A stretch of DNA of 64,000 bases from Pseudomonas guangdongensis (lineage in GTDB: Bacteria > Pseudomonadota > Gammaproteobacteria > Pseudomonadales > Pseudomonadaceae). Below, piece by piece: positions 9,159-16,714 of the stretch. Where the stretch lies: contig NZ_LT629780.1 in the NCBI RefSeq assembly GCF_900105885.1, positions 2,976,001 to 3,040,000 of the forward strand. The letters run 5' to 3'. The notes below the pieces were generated by a model, which was given only the letters and a program-made list of their open reading frames with translations, made no database searches and had not been told where the DNA came from. The position numbers and the translations under genes were made by a program. Every line of letters begins with the position of its first letter. Position 1 is the stretch's first letter.

Positions 9159-9962
9159 ATGCTCATCTGCCCGATCTGCAGCGGTGCGCTGCATGCCCAG
9201 GACAACGGCGTGCAGTGCAGCCACGGCCACCGCTTCGACCGCGCCCGCCAGGGCTACCTGAACCTCTTGCCGGTGCAGCACAAGAAGAGCCTCGACCCGG
9301 GCGACAACGCCGCGATGGTCGAGGCGCGGCGGCGCTTCCTCGGCGCCGGCCACTACGCACCGCTGGCCGCGCGACTGGCCGAGCTGGCGGTGGCGCGCAC
9401 CCCGGCGCGCTGGATCGACATCGGCTGCGGCGAGGGCTACTACACCGCGCAGCTGGCCGATGCGCTGCTGGCAGCCGACGGCTACGCCCTGGACATCTCC
9501 CGCGAGGCGGTCAAGCGCGCCTGCAGGCGCGCCCCGCAACTGACCTGGATGGTCGCCAGCATGGCCCGCGTGCCGCTGGCCACCGGCTCCTGCGGCCTGC
9601 TGGCCAGCGTGTTCAGCCCGATCGACTGGGTCGAGGCGGCGCGCCTGCTGCGCCCCGGCGGCGGCATCCTGCGCCTGGGGCCGGCGCGCCTGCACCTCTA
9701 CGAGCTGCGCCAGAAGCTCTACGATGAGGTGCGCGACTATCAGGACGACAAGCACCTGAGCGATCTGCCCGACTCGCTGAAACTGGCCGATACCCAGACC
9801 CTGGAGTTCCGCCTGAGCCTGGACAGCTTCGAGGCGCGCAGCGACCTGCTGGCGATGACCCCGCACGGCTGGCGGGTCAATGCCGAACGCCGCGAACGCA
9901 TCCTCGCCGAGCCCTTCGAGGTCACCGTGTCCGCCCGCTACGACTGGATCGAACGCCAGTAA
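9159..9962 (+). CDS. rlmA: 23S rRNA guanine-N1 methyltransferase
   Basis: RlmA (RrmA) methylates N1 of G745 in 23S rRNA helix 35 using S-adenosylmethionine. The 267-residue protein begins with a zinc finger (CPIC, then CSHGH) followed by FDRARQGYLNLL, the signature N-terminus of the family. The SAM-binding motif I is DIGCGEGYY, and the conserved FSPI(D) segment follows at about residue 150. The start at 9159 is 2 bp after the dapE stop and is required to include the zinc finger. The gene order dapE-rlmA-hypothetical-csp is the one I know in Pseudomonas. Confidence 0.93.
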   Translation: MLICPICSGALHAQDNGVQCSHGHRFDRARQGYLNLLPVQHKKSLDPGDNAAMVEARRRFLGAGHYAPLAARLAELAVARTPARWIDIGCGEGYYTAQLADALLAADGYALDISREAVKRACRRAPQLTWMVASMARVPLATGSCGLLASVFSPIDWVEAARLLRPGGGILRLGPARLHLYELRQKLYDEVRDYQDDKHLSDLPDSLKLADTQTLEFRLSLDSFEARSDLLAMTPHGWRVNAERRERILAEPFEVTVSARYDWIERQ

Positions 9963-10016
9963 CAATGCCCAGGACGGCCGCGCGGCCGTCCCCATCGCCG
10001 CACCAGGAAGCCCGAC

Positions 10017-10388
10017 ATGCGCCAACCGGATATCGAGATCTACCTCAAGGACGTCGAACTGCCGGCGGTCACCGCCTGGCTGGAGCAGGCCATCGGCCCG
10101 TGCAGCCAATGGCAGGTCCGCGGCCAGACCCACAAGTGCCGCGCCGGCGACATCCCCGTCACCTGGCTGCACAAGGCCGTCGGTCGCTGGAGCAGCCTGC
10201 TGCTGGACAGCGCGCAGACGCCCTGGGAAGACGACCTGGCCTGCGCCAAGGCCGCCTGCGCCGCCCTCGGCGTGCAGGTACGCTGCGCCCCCGGCAGCTG
10301 GAACGAGGAACAGGGCGAGGAAGATGCCGACCGCTGGCTGAAGGTCACCGCCGAGGGCGTCAGCGAGATCACCTGGCGCACCGACTGA
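10017..10388 (+). CDS. Conserved hypothetical protein
   Basis: This 123-residue acidic soluble protein has no signal peptide or membrane helix. It contains a CxxxxxxQVRGQTHKCRAGDIPVTWLHKAVG-like central core (quoted only loosely) and a tryptophan-rich C-terminus (GSWNEEQ, RWLK, ITWRTD). A similar gene sits between rlmA and the cold-shock gene in other pseudomonads, so it is likely real. I do not know a function and see no catalytic motif. Confidence 0.7.
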   Translation: MRQPDIEIYLKDVELPAVTAWLEQAIGPCSQWQVRGQTHKCRAGDIPVTWLHKAVGRWSSLLLDSAQTPWEDDLACAKAACAALGVQVRCAPGSWNEEQGEEDADRWLKVTAEGVSEITWRTD

Positions 10389-10424
10389 GTCCGGCTCCCC
10401 TCTCCACCGCCCAAGAGATTCACC

Positions 10425-11096
10425 ATGCAAGGCAAGATCGTCACCTGGAACGACGACCGCGGCTTCGGCTTCATCGCACCCGACGATGGCTCGGCGCAGC
10501 TGTTCTTCCACATCTCCGCCGTGCGCACCAGCGTACGCCGGCCCCAGCAGGGCGACCGGGTCGCCTTCGAAACCACCCGCGACAGGTCCGGCCGGCTCAA
10601 GGCCGCCTGGGTGACGCTCGAAAACGCGGCGGCGCAGCCGCAGGCGCCTCGGCGAGCGCCCGGCAGCGCCCCGCGCGGCAGGCCGGCACAGTCCAGCCCG
10701 CTCCGGCTGCTGGGCGGCGCCGCGCTGCTGGTGCTGCTGTTCCTCGGCTGGCTGCTGACCCAGGGACCGCTGTCCGGCCTGTTCACACCGACGCCCGCCG
10801 GCCCCGGCAGCGCCCTGCAGGTCGAGGCACCGATCCAGCGCGAGATCGACAAGACCCTCGCCCTGATCCGTCGCGGCGGCCCCTACCCGCACAGCCAGGA
10901 CGGCACCGTGTTCCAGAACCGCGAACGCCGGCTGCCCGCCCAGGCGCGCGGCTACTACCGCGAATACACGGTGCGCACGCCGGGCCTGTCCCATCGCGGC
11001 CCGCGGCGCATCGTCACCGGCGGCAACCCACCGGTGATCTACTACTACACCGAAGACCACTACCAAAGCTTCCGCGTACTGGAGCCCAGGCCATGA
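10425..11096 (+). CDS. Cold-shock domain, membrane helix and RNase Sa/N1-like domain fusion
   Basis: This 223-residue protein has three parts. Residues 1-68 are a cold-shock OB-fold with RNP motifs (RGFGFI, LFFHIS). After a basic, proline-rich linker a single membrane helix spans about 95-113. Residues 140-223 match the RNase Sa/barnase-type guanyl-specific ribonuclease domain: DGTVFQNRE, then Glu180 in YYREYTV, arginines in RGPRRIV, and His212 in YTEDHYQSF. The general base, phosphate-binding arginines and general acid are all kept, so it should be active. An N-in topology would place the nuclease outside the cytoplasm. The next gene, overlapping by 4 bp, encodes a barstar-type inhibitor, as expected for a toxic RNase. 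The role is unknown. Confidence 0.85.
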   Translation: MQGKIVTWNDDRGFGFIAPDDGSAQLFFHISAVRTSVRRPQQGDRVAFETTRDRSGRLKAAWVTLENAAAQPQAPRRAPGSAPRGRPAQSSPLRLLGGAALLVLLFLGWLLTQGPLSGLFTPTPAGPGSALQVEAPIQREIDKTLALIRRGGPYPHSQDGTVFQNRERRLPAQARGYYREYTVRTPGLSHRGPRRIVTGGNPPVIYYYTEDHYQSFRVLEPRP

Positions 11097-11524
11097 CCCC
11101 GCAGCAATTCGCCGCGCGCCTCCTCGCCGAACCGGCGCACGCCGGGCTGTATCGCTGCGCGCCGGGCTGGGTGCAGGACTCGGCGGAGATCCTCTGGCGC
11201 CCGCTCGCCGCCGCGCCCATCGCCCGCGAGCCGCTGCTCGCCGCGCTCGGCACCGCACTGGCCTTCCCCGCGTACTACGGGCAGAACTGGGACGCCGCCT
11301 GGGACTGCCTCACCGAACTGGACTGGCCGGCCGGGCGCCTGCTCGCCCTGCGCCTGCCGCTCGCGCCCGGCTGCGCGGTGGACGAGGCGGCGCTGGAGGT
11401 CTTCCTCGAACTGCTGGACGACGCCTGCCGGCACTGGGCCGAACAGGGCCGGGCGCTGTGCCTGCTGCTGGAAACCCGCCGCGAGGACCTGTCCTGCCTG
11501 CGCGCGCTGCCCATGCTGGAGTGA
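11093..11524 (+). CDS. Barstar-family ribonuclease inhibitor
   Basis: This 143-residue protein contains the barstar signature YYGQNWDAAWDCL at about residues 62-74, which aligns with the barstar helix whose tyrosine, asparagine and two aspartates block the barnase active site. It has no signal peptide and should act in the cytoplasm. Its ATG overlaps the stop of the upstream RNase fusion gene (ATGA), so toxin and inhibitor are translationally coupled. About 45 N-terminal residues precede the barstar core. The pairing is the strongest evidence that the upstream domain is a working nuclease. The gene ends at a bidirectional terminator. Confidence 0.85.
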   Translation: MTPQQFAARLLAEPAHAGLYRCAPGWVQDSAEILWRPLAAAPIAREPLLAALGTALAFPAYYGQNWDAAWDCLTELDWPAGRLLALRLPLAPGCAVDEAALEVFLELLDDACRHWAEQGRALCLLLETRREDLSCLRALPMLE

Positions 11525-11537
11525 TCGCGCAGACAGC

Positions 11538-11565
11538 GAAAAGCCCGTCTCGCGACGGGCTTTTC
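11538..11565. terminator. Bidirectional intrinsic terminator
   Basis: A 12-bp stem GAAAAGCCCGTC/GACGGGCTTTTC with a 4-base loop lies between the convergent barstar and cold-shock genes. A/T runs on both sides allow it to serve both strands. Confidence 0.85.
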
Positions 11566-11585
11566 GGAACCTCCACAGCGTGGAC

Positions 11586-11795
11586 TCAGAGCTTGGAAAC
11601 GTCCTCGGCCTGCAGGCCCTTCTGCCCCTGGGCGACGGCGAACTCGACGCGCTGCCCTTCCAGCAGGGTGCGATGGCCATCGCCTCGGATGGCGCGGAAA
11701 TGCACGAACACATCGGCGCCGTTCTCGCGCTGAATGAATCCATAGCCCTTGGCATCGTTGAACCACTTGACGGTTCCGATCTCGCGATCAGCCAT
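11586..11795 (-). CDS. CspA-family cold-shock protein
   Basis: This 69-residue single-domain cold-shock protein binds single-stranded RNA and DNA. Both RNP motifs are present (KGYGFIQ and VFVHFRAI), as is the N-terminal VKWFNDAKG strand. AGAG-rich sequence lies upstream of the ATG, and a leader of about 150 bases separates it from the next likely -10 box, as is common for cold-induced csp genes. It ends just before a strong terminator shared with the barstar gene. The presence of a second cold-shock domain in the RNase fusion 500 bp away is notable. Confidence 0.93.
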   Translation of the reverse strand: MADREIGTVKWFNDAKGYGFIQRENGADVFVHFRAIRGDGHRTLLEGQRVEFAVAQGQKGLQAEDVSKL

Positions 11796-11960
11796 TACAA
11801 CTCTCTCCAGACTCGCAAATGTTCATCGCTCCCCGCAGGGAGCCGCTCGGGACGGTACGTTGCGAAACGTTCTTCTTGTTATATCCGACCTCCGCCGCCG
11901 CGAGGCGTCTGGAGCGGGTATTTCGAATGGCGTTCTTGACGACCGCTGGCCCGAGTATAA
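11796..11960 (-). promoter_or_regulatory. Long leader and possible -10 box of the cold-shock gene
   Basis: On the minus strand a TATACT hexamer (11954-11959) could start a leader of about 150 bases before the csp ATG. No convincing -35 box is seen. A long structured leader is usual for csp mRNAs, but its structure is not established here. Confidence 0.35.
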
Positions 11961-12017
11961 ACAAAGCGTCCGACCTGAAAAGCCCCGCCACTTGACCCAG
12001 GACAAAGGTCGCAGCCT

Positions 12018-12995
12018 TCACTCGCGCGGCGCCAGCAGCTCGCCGGCACGCCGCGCCAGCACGGCGTATTGCGGCGCCTCCAGACGATAGGCCCAGTCGC
12101 GCTGGCCGATCAGCTGCGCGCCCAGCCCGCGGCTTTCGCCCAGCACCAGCCAGTGCTGGCCGCCGCGCAGATAGAAGCGCCCCTGCAGCTCGCCGCCCGC
12201 GAAGGTGCGCACCACGAACTCCAGCTCCGGACGGCCATCGAAGGCGACCTGCGCCAGCGACGCGGCGTCGGCGAAGTCGAGGCTGGAGAACAGCGCGGCC
12301 ATGCTGTTGAGCGCTCCCTCGTAGGCCAGCCGGCGGCCGGCCGGCAGGTCGAGGAGGTTCAGGTTGAACTGCTCGGCGCTGTCGCGGCCGGCGCGCAGGC
12401 GCTCGCCATCGGCATGCCGCACCGCCACCTCGCGCACGCTGGCGAAGGGAATCTCGGCGATGCGCCGATCCAGCCAGGCCAGTTCGTTGTCGACCAGCGC
12501 CAGCGGCTGATCGACCAGCCAGACCTGCGCATCGTCCGGCCAGCGCACCAGTTGGCCGCCCTGCCGGGAGGCCTGCCCGATCAGCAGCACCTGCGGCGCG
12601 CCGCCGAGGCCTTCCAGGGTCAACCGCGTGGCCGCGCCCTCGCCAGCCTCGGCCAGGCCGAGGCGCGCGTGGTTGTCCGGGTTGCGGGTCTTGGCCTCGA
12701 CCTTGCGCGCCGCCGCCAGCGCGCGCAGCAGGCGATTGACCTCGCCGGCCGCCGCCGGATAGCCGGCCTTGTCCGGCACCACCCAGGCGTCGCCCTCGCG
12801 CACGATGCGGATCCTCGGCAGCTCGCCGTGGCGGATCTCCAGCGCCCGCACCTTCTCCAGTTGCCCGGCCAGCGCCGGCAGCAGCAGTTGCCGCTCGGCC
12901 TGGCGGGCGATCCCGTCGCCGCGCTGCAACCAGACGAGCAGCGCCCCGAGCAGCAGGGCGAACGACAACAGCATCCACAGCGACTTGCGTTGCAT
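12018..12995 (-). CDS. DUF4340 domain protein of a Gld-like ABC cluster
   Basis: This 325-residue protein has one N-terminal membrane anchor (residues 5-20) and a large, probably periplasmic, DUF4340 region rich in beta strands. The start at 12995 is chosen because GGAGG lies a few bases upstream and the membrane anchor follows directly; a longer frame exists. It is the last gene of a four-gene minus-strand cluster (ATPase, permease, Gldg-like protein, DUF4340), an arrangement common in gammaproteobacteria. Relatives of these genes serve gliding or export in Bacteroidota, but no gliding genes are present here and the substrate is unknown. Confidence 0.8.
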   Translation of the reverse strand: MQRKSLWMLLSFALLLGALLVWLQRGDGIARQAERQLLLPALAGQLEKVRALEIRHGELPRIRIVREGDAWVVPDKAGYPAAAGEVNRLLRALAAARKVEAKTRNPDNHARLGLAEAGEGAATRLTLEGLGGAPQVLLIGQASRQGGQLVRWPDDAQVWLVDQPLALVDNELAWLDRRIAEIPFASVREVAVRHADGERLRAGRDSAEQFNLNLLDLPAGRRLAYEGALNSMAALFSSLDFADAASLAQVAFDGRPELEFVVRTFAGGELQGRFYLRGGQHWLVLGESRGLGAQLIGQRDWAYRLEAPQYAVLARRAGELLAPRE

Positions 12996-13067
12996 GACAG
13001 CCTCCGGCAGGCATCGGGGGATGTGGCGCCAGCCGCCTTGGCCGCTGGCGCCCACCCGTCAACAGGG

Positions 13068-14891
13068 TCAGGCCGTGCGCCGCCGGCGCAGCAGCCACAG
13101 ACCGATCACCGCCAGCGTCAGCAACAGCGGCACCAGGGCGATATTGACGAACTTCAGGCTGCGCCCCAGCGCCTCGATGTCGGCGTTGAGCTGGTAGCGC
13201 ACCTCGCGCAGCTGCTTGCGGATCGCCAGCTTCTCCTGCATGAACTGCTGCAGGGTGGCCTGCTGCTCGGGACTCAGCTCCAGCGCCTGCTCGGGGCCAT
13301 CGCCCGGCTGCAGTTCGGCCAGGCGCTGCTCGGTCTGCGCCAGGCGCTGGTTGAGGATCTCCTCCTGCTCGCGGAAGCGCGCCTCGGCCTGACGCTGCAG
13401 GTTCTCCACCACCACGAACGGCCGGCTGTAACGCCCGCGCGAGCGCACGCTGATCAGCGCATCGCTGCCGGCGAGGTTGTCCAGCGCGTTGATGGCGAAG
13501 CCGGCGTTGTCGGCGAACGGTTGCGGCACGCGCTGGCCGAAGAAGTCCTGCACCTGCACCCACATGCGGTCGGCGAGCAGGTCGCTGTCGGCGACCACGA
13601 TCAGGTTGATCCGCTCGGCGGCCTTGAGGCCGTCCTTCTGCCCCTCGATGCCGTCGGGGAAGGCGCTCTGCGCCGGACCGTCGATGCGCGCCGCCAGCGC
13701 GTAGCGTTCGCCGGTCGGGGCCAGATCGCGCAGCAGCTCCTGCGGATCGCGCAGCATGGCGAAGCGCTGGACGTCCATCGGCATGGCGTACTCGGAACTC
13801 TGCAGCAGCGGCGTGAAGCGGGTACCGGCGCCTTCCAGCGGTTCGAGGATGCCGGCGGTGGCTACGGTGATGCTCTCCAGCCCCGCCGTGGTCACGTCGT
13901 CCTGATCAAGCGCCTGCGCCGGCAGGCTCAGCCAGCCGACATGGCGCACCGGGCGCTGCGCCTCGCCGCGCCCCACCGCCAGCGCGTAGCTGCCGTCGGC
14001 CAGCACCTCGCCGGGGCGCAGGCGCAGGCCCCAGGCCTTGAACAGCGGCGCCAGGTCGGAGGCGTTGCCCCCCTCCATCAGCCCGCCGCTGTCCGCCTCG
14101 CTGAACGGATCGACGAAGGCCAGCAGCTTGCCGCCGCGCAGCACGAACTGGTCGATGGCATACAGCGTCGGCTCGGCCAGCGCCTTGGGATGAACCAGCA
14201 GCAGCACCGACACCTCGTCGGGGATGCGGTCCACATCGTCCTGCAGGCGCTTGATGGCGAACTGCTGGCGGATCTGCTCCATGACCATCCAGGGCGCGCC
14301 GCCCTGCCCGCTCAGCGGGTTGAAGCCGCCGTCCAGCGGCAGCCCGGAGAGCACGCCGACCACCGGCCGCTCCGGCTTGGCCAGCGCCTGCACCAGACGG
14401 CTGATCTCGTATTCGAGGAACTCCTCCTGGTCGAGCGGGAAGAACGGGATGGTCTGCACGTCGTCCAGCGCGTTGCTGCCGGCCAGGCCGAAGTACAGCT
14501 TGTCGCCGCCTTGCTGCAGCGGCACCGCATGCAGGCCGAACTCGGCGGCGCGGTCCTCCTCCTCGGAGAACGGCTCGGGGTCGATCACCTGGAGCCTGAG
14601 CTTGCCGCCGGCTGCGCGCTCGTAGGCGCGCAGCATCTCCTCGACGCGCCGCGCGTAGTTGCGCAGCGGCGTGAGGTCGCGGCTGAGGTTGTCGGAATAG
14701 AAGAAGTACAGGTTCACCGGCTCGTCCAGCCCGGCGAGGATGCGCCGGGTACCGTCGCTGATGGTGTAGAGCTTCTGCTCGGTCAGGTCGAGCCGGGCGT
14801 TGGGCAGGCCGATGCCGGTGACCATGTTGAAGGCCAGGAAGGCCGCGGCGATCAGCAGCAGGCCCGCGCCGGAATGGATGATGCGCTTCAT
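13068..14891 (-). CDS. GldG-like ABC transporter auxiliary protein
   Basis: This 607-residue protein has a membrane helix at each end (about residues 5-22 and 580-600), with a large exported region between that matches the ABC-type uncharacterised transport system/GldG family. The N-terminal region LTEQKLYTISDGTRRIL is a recognisable family segment, and a glutamine/glutamate-rich coiled coil lies at about residues 490-560. It is encoded 10 bp after the permease and probably forms the extracytoplasmic part of the same complex. Substrate unknown. Confidence 0.82.
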   Translation of the reverse strand: MKRIIHSGAGLLLIAAAFLAFNMVTGIGLPNARLDLTEQKLYTISDGTRRILAGLDEPVNLYFFYSDNLSRDLTPLRNYARRVEEMLRAYERAAGGKLRLQVIDPEPFSEEEDRAAEFGLHAVPLQQGGDKLYFGLAGSNALDDVQTIPFFPLDQEEFLEYEISRLVQALAKPERPVVGVLSGLPLDGGFNPLSGQGGAPWMVMEQIRQQFAIKRLQDDVDRIPDEVSVLLLVHPKALAEPTLYAIDQFVLRGGKLLAFVDPFSEADSGGLMEGGNASDLAPLFKAWGLRLRPGEVLADGSYALAVGRGEAQRPVRHVGWLSLPAQALDQDDVTTAGLESITVATAGILEPLEGAGTRFTPLLQSSEYAMPMDVQRFAMLRDPQELLRDLAPTGERYALAARIDGPAQSAFPDGIEGQKDGLKAAERINLIVVADSDLLADRMWVQVQDFFGQRVPQPFADNAGFAINALDNLAGSDALISVRSRGRYSRPFVVVENLQRQAEARFREQEEILNQRLAQTEQRLAELQPGDGPEQALELSPEQQATLQQFMQEKLAIRKQLREVRYQLNADIEALGRSLKFVNIALVPLLLTLAVIGLWLLRRRRTA

Positions 14892-14901
14892 CGTCGGCTC
14901 C

Positions 14902-15636
14902 TCAGTCGGCTTTCTTCAGGTCGATCGCCACCGCCGTGGCGGTCAGCCAGGCGAGGATCAGGCTGGCGAAGTACAGCAGGTCGCGCAGGTCGAGCACGCC
15001 CTTGCTGATCGCATCGAAGCGGGTCAGGAAGCTCAGCGCGGCCACCGCGTCGACCAGCGTCTGCGGCGCCCAGCCGCTGAAGGCGTCGAGCACCAGCGGG
15101 AAGCCGCTGGCGACGAACAGGAAGCACACGCAGACGGTGAGGATGAAGGCGATCACCTGGTTGCGGGTCAGCGCCGAGAGGCACGAGCCGATGGCCAGGT
15201 AGGCGCCGGCCAGCAGCCAGCTGCCGATGTAGCCGGTGAGGATCGCGCCGTTGTCCGGCTCGCCCAGGTAGTTGACCGTCAGCACCATCGGGAAGGTCAG
15301 CAGCAGGGCGATACCGGCGAACACCCAGGCGGCGAGGAACTTGCCGCCCACCGCGTCGGCACGCGTGATCGGCAGGGTCATCAGCAGCTCGATGGTGCCG
15401 CTCTTGCGCTCCTCGGCCCACAGGCGCATGGCCAGCGCCGGCACCAGGAACAGGTACAGCCAGGGGTGGAAATTGAAGAACGGCGCCAGATCGGCCTGAC
15501 CGCGCTCGAAGAACTCCCCCAGGTAGAAGGTGAACACCCCGGACAGCACGAGGAAAATCACGATGAACACATAGGCCAGCGGCGTGGCGAAATAGCTCGC
15601 CAGCTCGCGCCTGAAGACCACCGGCAACTGCTTCAT
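14902..15636 (-). CDS. ABC-2 type permease (GldF-like)
   Basis: This 244-residue permease has six hydrophobic segments in the ABC-2 pattern. A cytoplasmic N-terminus (RRELASYFATPLAYVF) is typical of the family, and EERKSGTIELLMTLPI between helices 2 and 3 is the conserved coupling region. It overlaps the ATPase gene by 4 bp and lies 10 bp upstream of the GldG-like gene, so all are one operon. It would pair with the ATPase at 15633-16556 to form the transporter core. Confidence 0.88.
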   Translation of the reverse strand: MKQLPVVFRRELASYFATPLAYVFIVIFLVLSGVFTFYLGEFFERGQADLAPFFNFHPWLYLFLVPALAMRLWAEERKSGTIELLMTLPITRADAVGGKFLAAWVFAGIALLLTFPMVLTVNYLGEPDNGAILTGYIGSWLLAGAYLAIGSCLSALTRNQVIAFILTVCVCFLFVASGFPLVLDAFSGWAPQTLVDAVAALSFLTRFDAISKGVLDLRDLLYFASLILAWLTATAVAIDLKKAD

Positions 15637-16556
15637 GCCGCCTCTCCTCGGGTCAGGGTGCGGAACACCTCGTCGAGGCGTCCGCGCTCGACGTCCATTT
15701 CCTTGATCTGCCAGCCGCGCGCCGCGACCAGCGCGCTGACCTGCGGGAAGATCACCTGGCCAGGCTGCGCCAGCACGGTCAGGCTGTGCTCGCGGGCGTT
15801 ACGCTCGACCCCGGCGACTCCCGGCAGCGCCGCCAGCGCCGCCTCGTCCAGGCCCGCGCCGCCCACCAGGGTCACCGCCTGGTGATAGCGCGAGCGGCTC
15901 TCCAGCTCGAAGGGCGTGCCGTCGGCCACCACCCGTCCGCTGGCGATCACCAGCGCCCGGCTGCACACTGCGCTGACTTCTTCGAGGATATGCGTGGAAA
16001 TGACGATGATCTTGTCATGGGCCAGACGCTGGATCAGCTGGCGCACCTGATGCTTCTGGTTCGGGTCGAGGCCGTCGGTGGGCTCGTCGAGGATCAGCAC
16101 CTGCGGGTCATGGAGGATCGCCTGGGCCAGCCCGACGCGGCGCTTGAAGCCCTTGGACAGGGTCTCGATGGACTGGCCGAGCACCGACTCCAGCTCCACC
16201 TGGGCCACCGCCCGCGCCACCCGCGCGCGCTTCTCGGCGCCACGGAAACCGCGTACCTCGGCGATGAAGGCGAGGAACCCCTGCACCGTCATGTCGCCGT
16301 AGCAGGGCGCGCCCTCCGGCAGATAGCCGATCAGCTGCTGGGCCTTGAGGGTCTGGCGCTGTATGTCGAAACCGAAGATCCGCGCGGTGCCCGAAGTCGG
16401 CGCGAGGAAGCCGGTGAGCATCTTCATGGTGGTGGACTTGCCGGCGCCGTTAGGGCCGAGAAAGCCCAGCACCTCGCCGGGCTGAACGCGGAAGGACAGG
16501 CCGTCCACCGCCGTATGCTGCGCAAAGCGCTTGGTGAGTTGTTCCAGTTCGATCAT
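15633..16556 (-). CDS. ABC transporter ATP-binding protein (GldA-like)
   Basis: This 307-residue ATPase powers the neighbouring ABC-2 permease. The Walker A motif GPNGAGKST, the Q-loop region, a signature helix reading LSKGFKRRVGLAQA (a variant of LSGGQ), Walker B with LILDEPTDGLDP, and the H-loop in ISTHILEEV are all present. The C-terminal 80 residues form the extra domain common in drug/lipid-type ABC-2 ATPases. It is the first gene of the minus-strand cluster running down to 12018. Confidence 0.92.
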   Translation of the reverse strand: MIELEQLTKRFAQHTAVDGLSFRVQPGEVLGFLGPNGAGKSTTMKMLTGFLAPTSGTARIFGFDIQRQTLKAQQLIGYLPEGAPCYGDMTVQGFLAFIAEVRGFRGAEKRARVARAVAQVELESVLGQSIETLSKGFKRRVGLAQAILHDPQVLILDEPTDGLDPNQKHQVRQLIQRLAHDKIIVISTHILEEVSAVCSRALVIASGRVVADGTPFELESRSRYHQAVTLVGGAGLDEAALAALPGVAGVERNAREHSLTVLAQPGQVIFPQVSALVAARGWQIKEMDVERGRLDEVFRTLTRGEAA

Positions 16557-16714
16557 GGTCGCTCCAAGACTGCCGGAGCCTGCGCGCCAACAGCCGCGGA
16601 GGCTTCACGAATGCCGGGTGAACTCTAGGTAGGGCATGGGGGCATTGCAAGGGGCAGGCCGTGCCCGCGCGGGCCGGCTCAGAGCCGCGCCCTACGGGCG
16701 GAGGCCATGCTCCA

